Source: Schistocerca nitens (taxonomy: Eukaryota; Arthropoda; Insecta; Orthoptera; Acrididae). From it: 64,000 nucleotides of DNA. This document shows positions 20,446 to 30,836 of the stretch, one piece after another. The notes beneath the pieces were generated by a model. The model worked only from the letters and a program-made list of their open reading frames with translations. It had not been told where the DNA came from and made no database searches. The DNA lies in assembly GCF_023898315.1 (NCBI RefSeq), contig NC_064619.1, positions 299,684,150 to 299,748,149 on the forward strand, written 5' to 3'. Made by a program: the position numbers and the translations under genes. Each line of letters begins with the position of its first letter. The first letter of the stretch is position 1.

Positions 20446-21350
20446 ATAGCTAACAGATAATTAATCAAAATTCCGAAGCCACTTTAGACAGAGGAAGCAT
20501 AAAAGAATTTTGTGGAAGCCATGTGACCGGAGACGGGTACAGATAAGGCTTTATTTGAAGTTATGGGAGTAACTTTGAAAGCTGTAGTTGACAGAGATTT
20601 TCGTAGAACGATGGAGTTTGTCAGTAATGTCTGCACCATCAGCTAAGTCTACATACGACATTTTATTAGAATTCAATTCCAGTAGTACAATGCAGTCTTT
20701 ATTCGTTTGTTTTTAAAGATATCTGCGCAACAAGCATGTCTGTTGCTTAAAAAGCTATTTTCAAGCGCACCTGTGGGTGTTGTAAAGAGCGAACCTTACG
20801 AGTACATCTCATTTATGGTCAATAACATCATTTTCATAAAGTACATTTTTATTCACGTCTATATGAAGTTGATCATATGCCAACAGTGAGCTGTCTTTTA
20901 TGAAATAATATTTTTATACTCAGTTTTTATAATAAGATGTTTTTCGTGATAACTGCCTGACAGCTATTTGACAGTTGGGATTCTTAGAAGCCGTATGTCT
21001 ACAGATATTTTTCATCTTCGGGAGTCGTGGATGGTGGGTTTGTTGCACAGATATTATTTGGTTAAATTTGTTTATGTATTTATCTGTGATTTCATATATT
21101 TATCCTTTCTCATTGTCGAAAATTTCAATAAAACTTTCCAAGTAGGACTTGTGTTTCAAGTCAGTCTGTTCACTGAGTACATCGTTCACGAAATTTCTTC
21201 CAAAATACATAGACGTTCGATGAAATTCCTGGGTGACTTACTCAGTGAACAAACTAACCTGAAACAGAAGCCTGTAATTTTCGACCGTGAGCAAGGATAA
21301 ACATATGAAATCACAGGTAACACACACAAAAAATTGAAATAGATAATGTC
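20446..21350. other. Unrecognised interval
   Basis: AT-rich; frames at 20707-20889 and 20968-21300 are not recognisable. Nothing else seen. Confidence 0.35.
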
Positions 21351-21355
21351 TGTGC

Positions 21356-21410
21356 AACACACACACACACACACACACACACAACACACACACACACACA
21401 CACACACACC
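21356..21410. repeat. (CA)n microsatellite
   Basis: Two CA tracts separated by one AA break. Confidence 0.97.
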
Positions 21411-21726
21411 ATACCTGACTCCCAAAGATGAAAAAATCTCTGAACGAACGCCATCTACGGAACTCAAGTGTTAAGTGGCGGTAAAAAAAAAAGTCATTTT
21501 TAAGAACTACATGATTATAATATTATTTTGTAACAGACAGCTCACAGTTGGCCCTTGGATGGCGTGTGATCATCAGCTTCACCTAGACATAAGTAAAACT
21601 GTAATTCATAAAAATGACATTATTGGTTATACAGAAGATGTAACTAATATACTGGAACTGACTTCTTACAAGATGAAGTTTATGAAGAAAATTGTTCACG
21701 TGTCAAGATGTGTAATATTCTCACCC

Positions 21727-21778
<52 letters not shown>
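21727..21778. repeat. (CA)n microsatellite
   Basis: About 25 uninterrupted CA units. Confidence 0.97.
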
Positions 21779-21779
<1 letters not shown>

Positions 21780-21949
21780 CCACACCCGTAATTCAGTTGT
21801 TGGCAGAATGACGAGGTAAGGTTTGGGTGCTGTGCAAGAAGAACCTCCCTATAAAATTTTTTAGACTATGAAGCGTGATACGTTGATTTCATTTATGTCC
21901 ACAACACGAATAAGAATTATCCGCATGCGTTATCTGCCGTCCCACTTTT

Positions 21950-22170
21950 TTTTAATTCGGCGCGCATTAATTATGGTGGAGATAGCGCTAATTACTAGGT
22001 GCGAGGCTTAATAAGGCGGGGCAGAGCCCGCGCCTGGCCTCATAATTCAGGGCGTGCCTCGGCGGACGCACAGAGCACCGTGCCACGACGCGCGCCCTCT
22101 AATCATTTTCCGCTTTAATGATCAGCACGCGCAATACACGTGGAGCCAGCAGTCTTCATTCCCGGCTGCC
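21950..22170. promoter_or_regulatory. Candidate homeodomain-site cluster in a GC-rich block
   Basis: In about 200 bp of otherwise GC/CpG-rich sequence there are TTTAATT (21951), ATTAATTA (21966-21973), TAATTA (21989-21994), TTAATAA (22008-22014), ATAATT (22042-22047), TAATCA (22100-22105) and TTTAATGAT (22115-22123). AT cores embedded in GC-rich flanks are typical of bound homeodomain sites and conserved enhancers and are not explained by base composition. Function and target are inferred only. Confidence 0.3.
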
Positions 22171-22538
22171 AGTACCTCCGGATAAAATATGTCAGTGCTA
22201 CGTAGTTAATTCTAGTGGCAGAGCTGAATATTAAATGGTTCGGGAAAAACAACTAATGTGAACTTACTTTATACAGGCACCGCTTCCTGCAAACAACAGA
22301 AGCAGATGGATTCACTGATTCCGTCGTACGAGAGTTCCGAAAGGCTTTCGACGCTGTACGACATCGCTGTCAATCACACGCAGCATGTTTACAGGAATTA
22401 GGAACAGAATCTAGGGCGAGTGTCCCACAGGAACAGAAGTAGCATCGGGTTTGTCCCAAGCAAACATAACAGCACTTCGGATGTTCACAATTTACGGAAA
22501 CTATTTACCACCTGCACTATAAACGTATTTAGTGACAC
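22171..22538. other. Unrecognised interval
   Basis: Contains a short stretch (about 22320-22370) whose plus strand reads REFRKAFDAVRH, reminiscent of the RT KAFDxVxH motif, too short to call. Otherwise nothing recognised. Confidence 0.3.
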
Positions 22539-22546
22539 AATTGGCG

Positions 22547-22577
<31 letters not shown>

Positions 22578-23215
22578 GGTCTTCAGTCCTGAGACTGGTT
22601 TGATGCAGCTCTCCATGCTACTCTATCCTGTGCAAGCTTCTTCATCTCCCAGTACCTACTGCAACCTACATCCTTCTGAATCTGCTTAGTGTATTCATCT
22701 CTTGGTCTCCCTCTACGATTTTTACCCTCCACGCTGCCCTCCAATGCTAAATTGGTGATCCCTTGATGCCTCACAACATGTCCTACCAACCGATCCCTTC
22801 TTCTAGTCAAGTTGTGCCACAAACTTCTCTTCTCCCCAATCCTACTCAATAACTCCTCATTAGTTACGTGATCTACCCACCTTATCTTCAGCATTCTTCT
22901 GTAGCACCACATTTCGAAAGCTTCTATTCTCTTCTTGTCCAAACTAGTTATCGTCCATGTTTCACTTCCATACATGGCTACACTCCATACAAATACTTTC
23001 AGAAACGACTTCCTGACACTTAAATCTATACTCGATGGTAACAAATTTCTCTTCTTCAGAAACGCTTTCCTTGCCATTGCCAGTCTACATTTTATATCCT
23101 CTCTACTTCGACCATCATCAGTTATTTTACTCCCTAAATAGCAAAACTCCTTTACTACTTTAAGTGTCTCATTTCCTAATCTAATTCCCTCAGCATCACC
23201 CGATTTAATTGGCGA
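22539..23215 (-). mobile_element. LINE-B 3' fragment, best-preserved copy
   Basis: The minus strand from 23215 encodes LGNETLKVVKEFCYLGSKI, REDIKCRLAMARKAFLKKR, VFVWSVAMYGSETWTI, KRIEAFEMWCYRRMLKI and so on to AWRAASNQSQD, followed by the 3' untranslated part and a (CAA)n tail (22544-22576 as GTT on the plus strand). It is 5'-truncated within the segment after the RT palm. The simple-repeat tail rather than poly-A is characteristic of this family here. Low decay indicates a fairly recent copy. Confidence 0.93.
22583..23077 (-). pseudogene. LINE-B pol C-terminal fragment, open
   Basis: 164 open codons ending in TGA: ARKAFLKKRNLLPS, SFLKVFVWSVAMYGSETWT, LDKKRIEAFEMWCYRRMLKI, WVDHVTNEELLSRIGEKRSL, NRRGRPRDEYTKQIQKDVG. 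This is the domain downstream of the RT palm and thumb in the 'YGxETWT' LINE group, usually annotated as endonuclease-reverse transcriptase. No catalytic residue is present and the start Met is internal; the frame continues upstream in homologous sequence to about 23210. Confidence 0.9.
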
Positions 23216-23224
23216 TCGTAAGGA

Positions 23225-23750
23225 ATTTCAAAACGACTTGGGCAAAATTTACAGGTAGTGAATGAACGCATCAAAAACCACTCCTAGCACAGCACAAAAA
23301 AGGCGAATATTCTCCTGTTTAAAAGACTAACTGAAGAATCAGGTACCAGCTGCCTCAATCTACTTTACTCAGCACCTTTAAAAATGTTCAAAAAATTTTT
23401 GGCATGCGGACATATTTGCCTTTTTGTAACATGAGACACACCTCCCAGTTCCACAAGCTCCACTAACTGTAACCCGCTCACACCCACTAGTCCGGCGCTG
23501 GAAATCACTCATACCAGTCCACCTCCACTTCCATTGGCACTTGCCCATTCTCACTCACGCATTGTCATTATGTCTTTTTGTGTGTCTGTCACAGTCTCAC
23601 AGCCACAATCTCCTTTGTTACTGTCCTCCTCCTCCTACCACCACCACCTCCCACTGTTACTGTCTTCCTCTTGCACTCTCCTACTGCTACTCTCCCATTT
23701 ATTCCTTCCACAGCTGCTATCTCTCTTCTGACTGTCACCATCTCTTTCCT

Positions 23751-23794
<44 letters not shown>

Positions 23795-24170
23795 TCCACT
23801 TTCTCCCTCTTCTCTTTATTCCTCTCCCACTGGAACCGTCTCCTTAACTATTTTCCTAGCACTGTTCCGACACCGTCAACTGTGTTCCACTACCACTGTA
23901 ATTCTCTCTTTCTCTCACACTGCCATTGTCTACTTCGCTCTTTCTATACCACATCCAATGTCTACTATCTTCCATCAATTATTACTTTACAGTCTTCTTC
24001 CCACTGTCACAGTCTCCTCCTCTCTCGGCATAAAAAAGCGCGACTTTGTTCGCATTCGAATATTTTTGGGAAAATTTTTGAAGGTTCTAAGGAAGGTAGA
24101 ATAAGGCACCTGGTAACTCACAAACAGTGTTTTCCGCTAGCTCCCTTCTTTTCCCTGCTACAGAAGGAGG
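23225..24170. mobile_element. Unclassified non-autonomous element, copy A: long inverted ends with GA/CT-rich core
   Basis: The left end (23230-23420, plus) shares blocks with the copy at 48930-49110: AAAAGGCGAATATTCTCCTG, TTTAAAAGAC, CCTCAATCT and CAAAAAATTTTTGGCATGCGG. The right end (about 24030-24165) is the same segment in reverse (TCCGCTAGCTCCCTTCTTTT and CAAAAATTTT on the minus strand). Between them lies a pyrimidine-rich degenerate tandem region (23540-24020) built from CACTGTCAC/CACTGCCA-type units, reading GACAGTGGCAGTG-like on the minus strand. No open frame has coding character. Boundaries approximate. Confidence 0.68.
23754..23790. repeat. (CT)n microsatellite within the pyrimidine-rich core
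   Basis: About 18 CT units. Confidence 0.95.
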
Positions 24171-24289
24171 TGTCACTGATACGTAAAGAGCTTCATGGGC
24201 CGATAAAATTTTAATAGTTTACTTAAGCGAAATAGAAATAATGCAAAACTATATAATAATACACCTCAGACTGGTTATACATACATAAA
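24171..24289. other. Short unrecognised spacer
   Basis: Nothing recognised between the GA-core element and the Tc1 element. Confidence 0.3.
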
Positions 24290-25715
24290 TACACTCCTGG
24301 AAATGGAAAAAAGAACACATTGACACCGGTGTGTCAGACCCACCATACTTGCTCCGGACACTGCGAGAGGGCTGTACAAGCAATGATCACACGCACGGCA
24401 CAGCGGACACACCAGGAACCGCGGTGTTGGCCGTCGAATGGCGCTAGCTGCGCAGCATTTGTGCACCGCCGCCGTCAGTGTCAGCCAGTTTGCCGTGGCA
24501 TACGGAGCTCCATCGCAGTCTTTAACACTGGTAGCATGCCGCGACAGCGTGGACGTGAACCGTATGTGCAGTTGACGGACTTTGAGCGAGGGCGTATAGT
24601 GGGCATGCGGGAGGCCGGGTGGACGTACCGCCGAATTGCTCAACACGTGGGGCGTGAGGTCTCCACAGTACATCGATGTTGTCGCCAGTGGTCGGCGGAA
24701 GGTGCACGTGCCCGTCGACCTGGGACCGGACCGCAGCGACGCACGGATGCACGCCAAGACCGTAGGATCCTACGCAGTGCCGTAGGGGACCGCACCGCCA
24801 CTTCCCAGCAAATTAGGGACACTGTTGCTCCTGGGGTATCGGCGAGGACCATTCGCAACCGTCTCCATGAAGCTGGGCTACGGTCCCGCACACCGTTAGG
24901 CCGTCTTCCGCTCACGCCCCAACATCGTGCAGCCCGCCTCCAGTGGTGTCGCGACAGGCGTGAATGGAGGGACGAATGGAGACGTGTCGTCTTCAGCGAT
25001 GAGAGTCGCTTCTGCCTTGGTGCCAATGATGGTCGTGTGCGTGTTTGGCGCCGTGCAGGTGAGCGCCACAATCAGGACTGCATACGACCGAGGCACACAG
25101 GGCCAACACCCGGCATCATGGTGTGGGGAGCGATCTCCTACACTGGCCGTACACCACTGGTGATCGTCGAGGGGACACTGAATAGTGCACGGTACATCCA
25201 AACCGTCATCGAACCCATCGTTCTACCATTCCTAGACCGGCAAGGGAACTTGCTGTTCCAACAGGACAATGCACGTCCGCATGTATCCCGTGCCACCCAA
25301 CGTGCTCTAGAAGGTGTAAGTCAACTACCCTGGCCAGCAAGATCTCCGGATCTGTCCCCCATTGAGCATGTTTGGGACTGGATGAAGCGTCGTCTCACGC
25401 GGTCTGCACGTCCAGCACGAACGCTGGTCCAACTGAGGCGCCAGGTGGAAATGGCATGGCAAGCCGTTCCACAGGACTACATCCAGCATCTCTACGATCG
25501 TCTCCATGGGAGAATAGCAGCCTGCATTGCTGCGAAAGGTGGATATACACTGTACTAGTGCCGACATTGTGCATGCTCTGTTGCCTGTGTCTATGTGCCT
25601 GTGGTTCTGTCAGTGTGATCATGTGATGTATCTGACCCCAGGAATGTGTCAATAAAGTTTCCCCTTCCTGGGACAATGAATTCACGGTGTTCTTATTTCA
25701 ATTTCCAGGAGTGTA
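24290..25715 (+). mobile_element. Intact Tc1-like transposon
   Basis: A 1422-bp element (24292-25713) between TA dinucleotides at 24290-24291 and 25714-25715. The terminal inverted repeats start CACTCCTGGAAATGGAAAAA on the left and CACTCCTGGAAATTGAAATA on the right, about 27 bp with 2 mismatches. It carries one intron-less transposase frame with no stop or frameshift and an AATAAA at 25651-25656 before the right end. All parts needed for autonomous transposition appear present. Near-identical ends and an intact frame suggest recent activity. Confidence 0.97.
24536..25558 (+). CDS. Tc1-like transposase, intact
   Basis: 340 codons from ATG 24536 to TAG 25558. The transposase binds the element's inverted repeats and cuts and rejoins the DNA at TA sites in the nucleus. 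Residues 12-55 (LTDFERGRIVGMREAGWTYR, IAQHVGREVSTVHRCCRQW) form the first helix-turn-helix, 57-120 the second with an RRPGTG hook-like motif. The catalytic residues are Asp155 (VVFSDESRF), Asp244 (LLFQQDNARPH) and Glu277 (SPDLSPIEHVWDWM). The C terminus AAKGGYTLY is typical of Tc1. The frame is open upstream to 24320 but homology and the usual start MPRQRGREP favour 24536. Oddity: only 32 residues separate Asp244 and Glu277, against 34 in classical Tc1. Length is normal for the family. Confidence 0.97.
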   Translation: MPRQRGREPYVQLTDFERGRIVGMREAGWTYRRIAQHVGREVSTVHRCCRQWSAEGARARRPGTGPQRRTDARQDRRILRSAVGDRTATSQQIRDTVAPGVSARTIRNRLHEAGLRSRTPLGRLPLTPQHRAARLQWCRDRREWRDEWRRVVFSDESRFCLGANDGRVRVWRRAGERHNQDCIRPRHTGPTPGIMVWGAISYTGRTPLVIVEGTLNSARYIQTVIEPIVLPFLDRQGNLLFQQDNARPHVSRATQRALEGVSQLPWPARSPDLSPIEHVWDWMKRRLTRSARPARTLVQLRRQVEMAWQAVPQDYIQHLYDRLHGRIAACIAAKGGYTLY

Positions 25716-28593
25716 TATTGTGTGTGCTTCGGTACAACAACATGGGGTCCCCAGAACCCTTCTGATGATAACAGACATTTTATAGCATATTTCTCGGTTC
25801 TACGTCACTTTATAAACCTAGTTCCGCCTCACGCAATATTTTATGTACTTATTTTACGTCTACAAGTAGAGTAACTCCGACCTCTGTATTTCGAAATCGG
25901 ATGCAGAAAATTTTCAAGGTCGTTCGAGACCGAAATCTTAGAAACATATCGTAATAATGCCAGCCATTTTCTGTTCGTTGCTGTCTTCGAATCCGCTGCT
26001 CAGTTTCGGTACCTAAAAACTATGTTTTTGGGATGTTTCTGGACAACGGATAAACATTTTTGGAAACGGAAAGATAGCACTTCTACACAACTGACTAGAA
26101 AATATACAGTTAAAATTTGAGCAATTTACTTTTGGTATTTAGATATCCGCTGCTGACCGCGAAAAAATGTTGAAATAAGTTTTTTGCGGGTGTTCTCAGG
26201 AATCACCCATGAAGTAAATGGTGCCTCCATAAGCCCCTTAAGATGCACTACAGACGACACCTAATACAAAAAGGACCAACCAATTTTCTTGTTTTGTCTA
26301 TACTGGAGGAAGTGTGTGATATTCAAAGTTTGACTCTGTACTGTAGGATAGTTCCACAAAGGCAATCTTTCTGTTGGGAACATAAATGGTCGTTAGCCCA
26401 AAAAGTATACCAAACACTTGACGCTACCCTTTTATCGCCAGTAGAATTCGAATTATGAGCCCTAGAAATATCCCATTTTTATGTGCGGCGTTTGGAACAT
26501 ATTGGTTGATCTCTTTAAATGTGGTGGAACATGACTGATACAGATCACTTCCGATCGCGAAGTTGCGGATTCCGCGACATGCCGTGTTTAATGTGGAGTT
26601 GCAGCAAGAAGGCTTTGCTCAAGTTGATGGCAACCCTTCGCTTCCCACGAAATGTGAGAAATTTAGCTCCACCTCAGCAGCATTTCCCTCCGGCCAATCC
26701 TGTGTACTGCCTTCTCTTCTAGACGCTGGGTGTGCGACGCCCTCCAACAGTGGAAGACCGTTGAAAAGCGCTACTAACCTAGTAAATTGTTTATGCGTAT
26801 TTGTATGTCATATAGGGGAAATTTATGCAGCGTTTCTCTCTATTTTCAAGTTTCGAGGCATATTTACGTTCTCCACATTGGCTACAATCTTGATACAGCC
26901 CTTCCAAAAATAGTGTAGGCTGAGAACAGAGTTGCCGAAATTCGTTTCTTGGGAGTCGTTCCGTACCTACCATCATTCGCTTGATGGCTTCGTGCCGTGG
27001 TGACGATGCAGTTTGAAGATGTAGGTCTCGCTTTTTTCTGTAGTGTTAGGTGTTAGAAAGTTTCATACCTCAGAGTTCGCACTCTCAGCAGCTCGCATTT
27101 AACTGGTCGTTTGTGCCTCTTAGATGAAGAAGTCACTGGATCACTTCTCTTGTTAATTTAAAAATGTGAGTTATGCAGATGAGGAACTTTGCTTTTGTTC
27201 TTCTTTCGCGTTCCCTAATAATGTCAATCGAAGTCCCACATAATTAACTTCACAATTCCGTGTTAGCTTTCTGTACTTTTGATTTTCAAGAGTCACATTG
27301 CAAGAAGATTCCATGTTGGTTTTGCATTTAAATAAACGCCTGAAATTGTGCATCGACTTCCATTTATCAACCCTACTTCTTATAACTCCTCTAGTGACTA
27401 GGCGACCCTTATTTAACAAATGTAACTAGGAATGAACAAAGGTTTTGTTTCAATGTCATGGTGTTACCCTTGTCCACAGTGGTCGAATTATTAACTTGCG
27501 AAAGCCGTTTATTGCGGTGACGAGTGGGTAGCGCTCGCATGTTCTTACTTCGGAGCTCTAGTAGTTACTGATGAAGGTAATACATGATGAAAGAGAGATA
27601 TGGGCGTCAGCCACATGAGAACACAGAAATAATTCAATGGCGATAAGTGAAAACCTAAACACTTGTACCATGTGACGTGTCCGAATTGTAATCAGATAGT
27701 ATCTGGTTATTTCTGTTCGTTATAGTCATTACGTCGTATTTATCCACTCAAACTAATCTTCAGAACTATTACATGTGTGGTGTCCGTTCTTGCGGACATG
27801 TCTGAAAAATGAATGCATGCGTGCGAAACTTATTTCCACAAGTTTTTAAATTTTACATCAGAGCAGTGTGATGATGAAATTGTCACAGGTTATCAGTCGA
27901 GTGGTACTGTCGACTTGAAGCGCAGTTCCTTCTGGATTCGAGCTCATCGACATCAGCGTAAGTGTCGGGTTCCTATGAGATCCTGCGAGAAACCGGAGAA
28001 GATATCATGAAATTCGCCTGGAAAGTAGAAATACTCAGTGTAATACGTTGTGTGACACACTGTGTGTTGGTAGACATGTCTTCGCAAAGAGTAAAAGGTA
28101 CTGTGACTGTATAATATTGGTTGAGCTGTGGTCATATAAGTCAGCGATCTAGGTGCACCTCACTCTTACCGTGGTACAACGCATTCATCAGTCACTGTCA
28201 TTTTGCATAATGTAGGCGTTAGTTCTCTAGATTGGTTTTTAGTGAAGAAATTGGCGATTATAAACCTATTCATCGCATTCAGAGGCAACTGGAACAAATT
28301 TGTGTATTTTTCTGCAGACAAACATTTTTAACGTCTTTCTGTATCAGTACCTTTAGATCAGACTATCAGTGTTTGATCTGGTGAGAAGTTAACTCATGAC
28401 GAGATTACCTAGCGTTATTAGAGGTACGCTAGTGAGATTGTGGTGGAGCTGACCACTGATGGACGTTAACTGTTGTTCGCTACTGCGCTAAATCGTTACT
28501 GTGGTCTTCTCGTCACGCCAATTGCTCGTTGTGTTAATTTGCGTGGTCTGATAGAGCCAAAGTACCACAGCTATAGAAAAGCGTGAATGCAGC
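25716..28593. other. Large interval without recognisable genes or repeats
   Basis: 2.9 kb of mostly AT-rich unique-looking sequence. Short frames (26243-26458, 26563-26913, 27171-27419 minus) have no recognised domains. No SINE, LINE or terminal repeats were seen. Confidence 0.4.
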
Positions 28594-28659
<66 letters not shown>

Positions 28660-28708
28660 CGTGTGTGTGTGTGTGTGCTCGCGCGTGTGCGTGCGTGCGC
28701 GTGCGTGA
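28594..28708. repeat. (GT)n microsatellite with GC interruptions
   Basis: A GT run of more than 35 units, becoming GTGC/GCGT-rich in its last 40 bp; alternating purine-pyrimidine throughout, so Z-DNA prone. Confidence 0.97.
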
Positions 28709-28974
28709 TGGGCGCCCTGTTGCGATGATGCACTGTAGGTGGTCCATCGAGGCTCGCACCCTCGCTCATATAAAGGACAACCCCCTATGCCTGAGGGGCA
28801 ATGGCCTTTTGAAGTGTGTTTTGGCGATTTTCTCCCTTAAATAGGCTTATACGTACGTTGCCTTTATTTTTCCTAAGGGTAGTCTTCCACTTTAACATCC
28901 TTGTTATCACTTGTTTGTGACACGGCTGGCGTCACCTTACTTTAAATTTTGTATTGCGCACTCTTTACAGGTTG

Positions 28975-29297
28975 TGTCCGCCTCAGTAACTGAGTGGTCA
29001 GCGCGGGTGATTGTCATGCGGAGGACCCGGGTTCTATTCCCGATACTGCCAAGGACTTTTCCTTGACGGAAGGCCTAGTACGGGGTGCTCTCAGCTTCAT
29101 GAGGTCAACTAAGGAGCTACTCGGTCGATTAATAGAGGTTCTAAGGTGAAAATGCCCGAGAACAACCGGAAGAGTGGTGTGCTGACCACATCTCCCTCCA
29201 CTCCACATCAAATCACATGTTTGCTTAGGGTGACACGGTGGTCGGTCGGACCTAACTGATCCGTCTAGAGCCAGAACAGGAGCTTCACCTTATTTTT
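28975..29297 (+). mobile_element. SINE4, long tRNA-derived retroposon
   Basis: The head GTCCGCCTCAGTAACTGAG, GTGGTCAGCG (A box) and GGGTTCTATTCCCG (B box) form a tRNA-like 5' region of about 75 bp. A 240-bp body follows with CGGGGTGCTCTCAGC, GATTAATAGAGG and CACATCACATGTTTGC-type sequence, ending GAACAGGAGCTTCACCTT. I know it as an interspersed repeat of orthopteran genomes; there is one copy here. No clear target duplication, so the boundaries are approximate. Confidence 0.75.
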
Positions 29298-30294
29298 TAC
29301 ACATTTTATTTGATGGAAGTACAACGAAACACATGTAATTGGAATTGAAAAAGTTAAAGGTGCGAAACAGACAGATTATCCGTATCCTGAACAATGGCCG
29401 ATTACGTCAGGAACATGGAGAAGCTGCAAGTCACAGACATTCAAACTGATATAAAAAATTTAAAATTTGTTCCGGGTATTCCGATCGAGACAACGGCCTC
29501 AGTGCACCACAGTTATCCATATTTTATTATCAAGTAAATACCAACTACACAGGCATAGCAGCGATTTTCTATCAAACATGGAGACACAATGTCAAATATC
29601 TATGTGATAATGACAGAGGAAAACGTCAGCAATATGGGTAGAGACTGTTTATAATATGCCACAGAACAACAAATGCTCGGCCTTTCCCAAGAGGTCCTTA
29701 GAGTGACTGGGTAACAACTGCACCGGGAAGTACCATACGAATGATGTCAAGGGAAGCCAGAGCAGAAACGGTAATGCTGATCAGTATCTGTATCATGTCA
29801 AATCTCTCCAAGTCATAAATACTTACAGTTCTGTCAACAAGAGAACAACGTTAATGATACTGTATCACGCAGATAAAAGCCAATTACCGCTGGCGCTAAT
29901 GAACTTGCATAGAAAAAGTCCAAGTAATAAGAGGAGTAGTCAAGAGTTTAAATTATAATCTCGAAAAAATAAAGTAAGTTTATTAATTTCTTGCTTGCGA
30001 GCAGGTATATGCCTGCAGCACTGCTACTCAACGGAATCCCCGCACCACAGTACCGTGGAGCCATAACAAAATGGTGCACAGCCCACTGATGAAGTGCACA
30101 GGCTAGGGCATACCACATATATATAACAGGACCAAGGATTGAGGCGTAGGAGGACAACAGGTATGCATGATGATTCTACTTCTACTTCCTTGTCATTTAT
30201 TCGCAACAACCTTCCACTTCCGGCCCTGTGATATAATTGATATAAAAACTACACAAAAATTAAGGATAGGATGAAAGTCACGCAAGTGTAAATG
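29298..30294. other. Unrecognised interval
   Basis: AT-rich sequence; short frames at 29948-30157 and 30024-30209 (minus) are not recognisable. Confidence 0.35.
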
Positions 30295-30580
30295 CATCTG
30301 ATATCCGTCCAGATAGCCGCCAGCTTCCGGGATTTGGGCAGCTGCGCCGACCCCGTATCGAATGCACCAGGCGGCTTAACTACGTACAAGCCAACCTGAA
30401 CATGCTTTTTAGGAGGTTTTTCACATTCCACGGGTGAATATCGGGCTCGTTCCAAAGTTTCGCCTCAGGTACACGATTCGCAAAGATTTAGAAAAATTTC
30501 GCACACTTGCATGTCGATAATACACCACGACGACAGTTTGGGATGTACGTACTCCTCCCTGGGAAATAACATGGTGACGA
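30295..30580 (+). repeat. Interspersed SINE-like repeat (family remembered, single copy here)
   Basis: The blocks GACCCCGTATCGAATGCACC, CAGGCGGCTTAACTACG, TTTTAGGAGGTTTTTCACAT and CGGGTGAATATCGGGCTCG match my memory of a dispersed locust repeat with a GCGCCGACCCCGTATCGAAT start. Only one copy is present, so the call rests on memory rather than on comparison within the window. Confidence 0.4.
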
Positions 30581-30836
30581 CAGCAAAGGTATTCGGTCAT
30601 CACTTAAATTAACCATGACAAATCGAATGCTATTCACGCCGATCCCAAGTAGAAACGGGAAAAAGGCGAGAGAAAGAAGAAGAAACGTAAGGCGACGTTC
30701 ATTAATTACGTGAGCTCTAAATGTAGGGGGAGTCTGCGAAAATCTCACTAAATCTCATTGACAGGGGGGGAGGTGAGGGGTGGAAGGGGGGGGGCGACAA
30801 GGAAAATCTCACGTCGATTTTTCAATTTTGAGAAAA
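30581..30836. other. Unrecognised interval with G-rich tract
   Basis: Contains runs of G at 30763-30795 and nothing else recognisable. Confidence 0.35.

Noticed and set aside
21356..21778. Two nearby (CA)n tracts as possible CRISPR-like or satellite array
   Set aside because: Simple dinucleotide repeats without spacer structure, in a eukaryotic context.
22420..22689. 89-codon frame with a long Val run
   Set aside because: The Val run is the translated (GTT)n tail of the minus-strand LINE-B; not a protein.
23541..24104. 187-codon Ser/Leu-rich plus frame with neighbours in other frames
   Set aside because: Arises from the pyrimidine-rich core of the inverted-end element, which stays open in several frames at once.
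24640..25071. Long minus-strand frame opposite the Tc1 transposase
   Set aside because: Antisense shadow of the GC-rich transposase gene; no own similarity.
28488..28844. Frames rich in Cys-Val or Thr-His repeats
   Set aside because: Translations of the (GT)n microsatellite in several frames.
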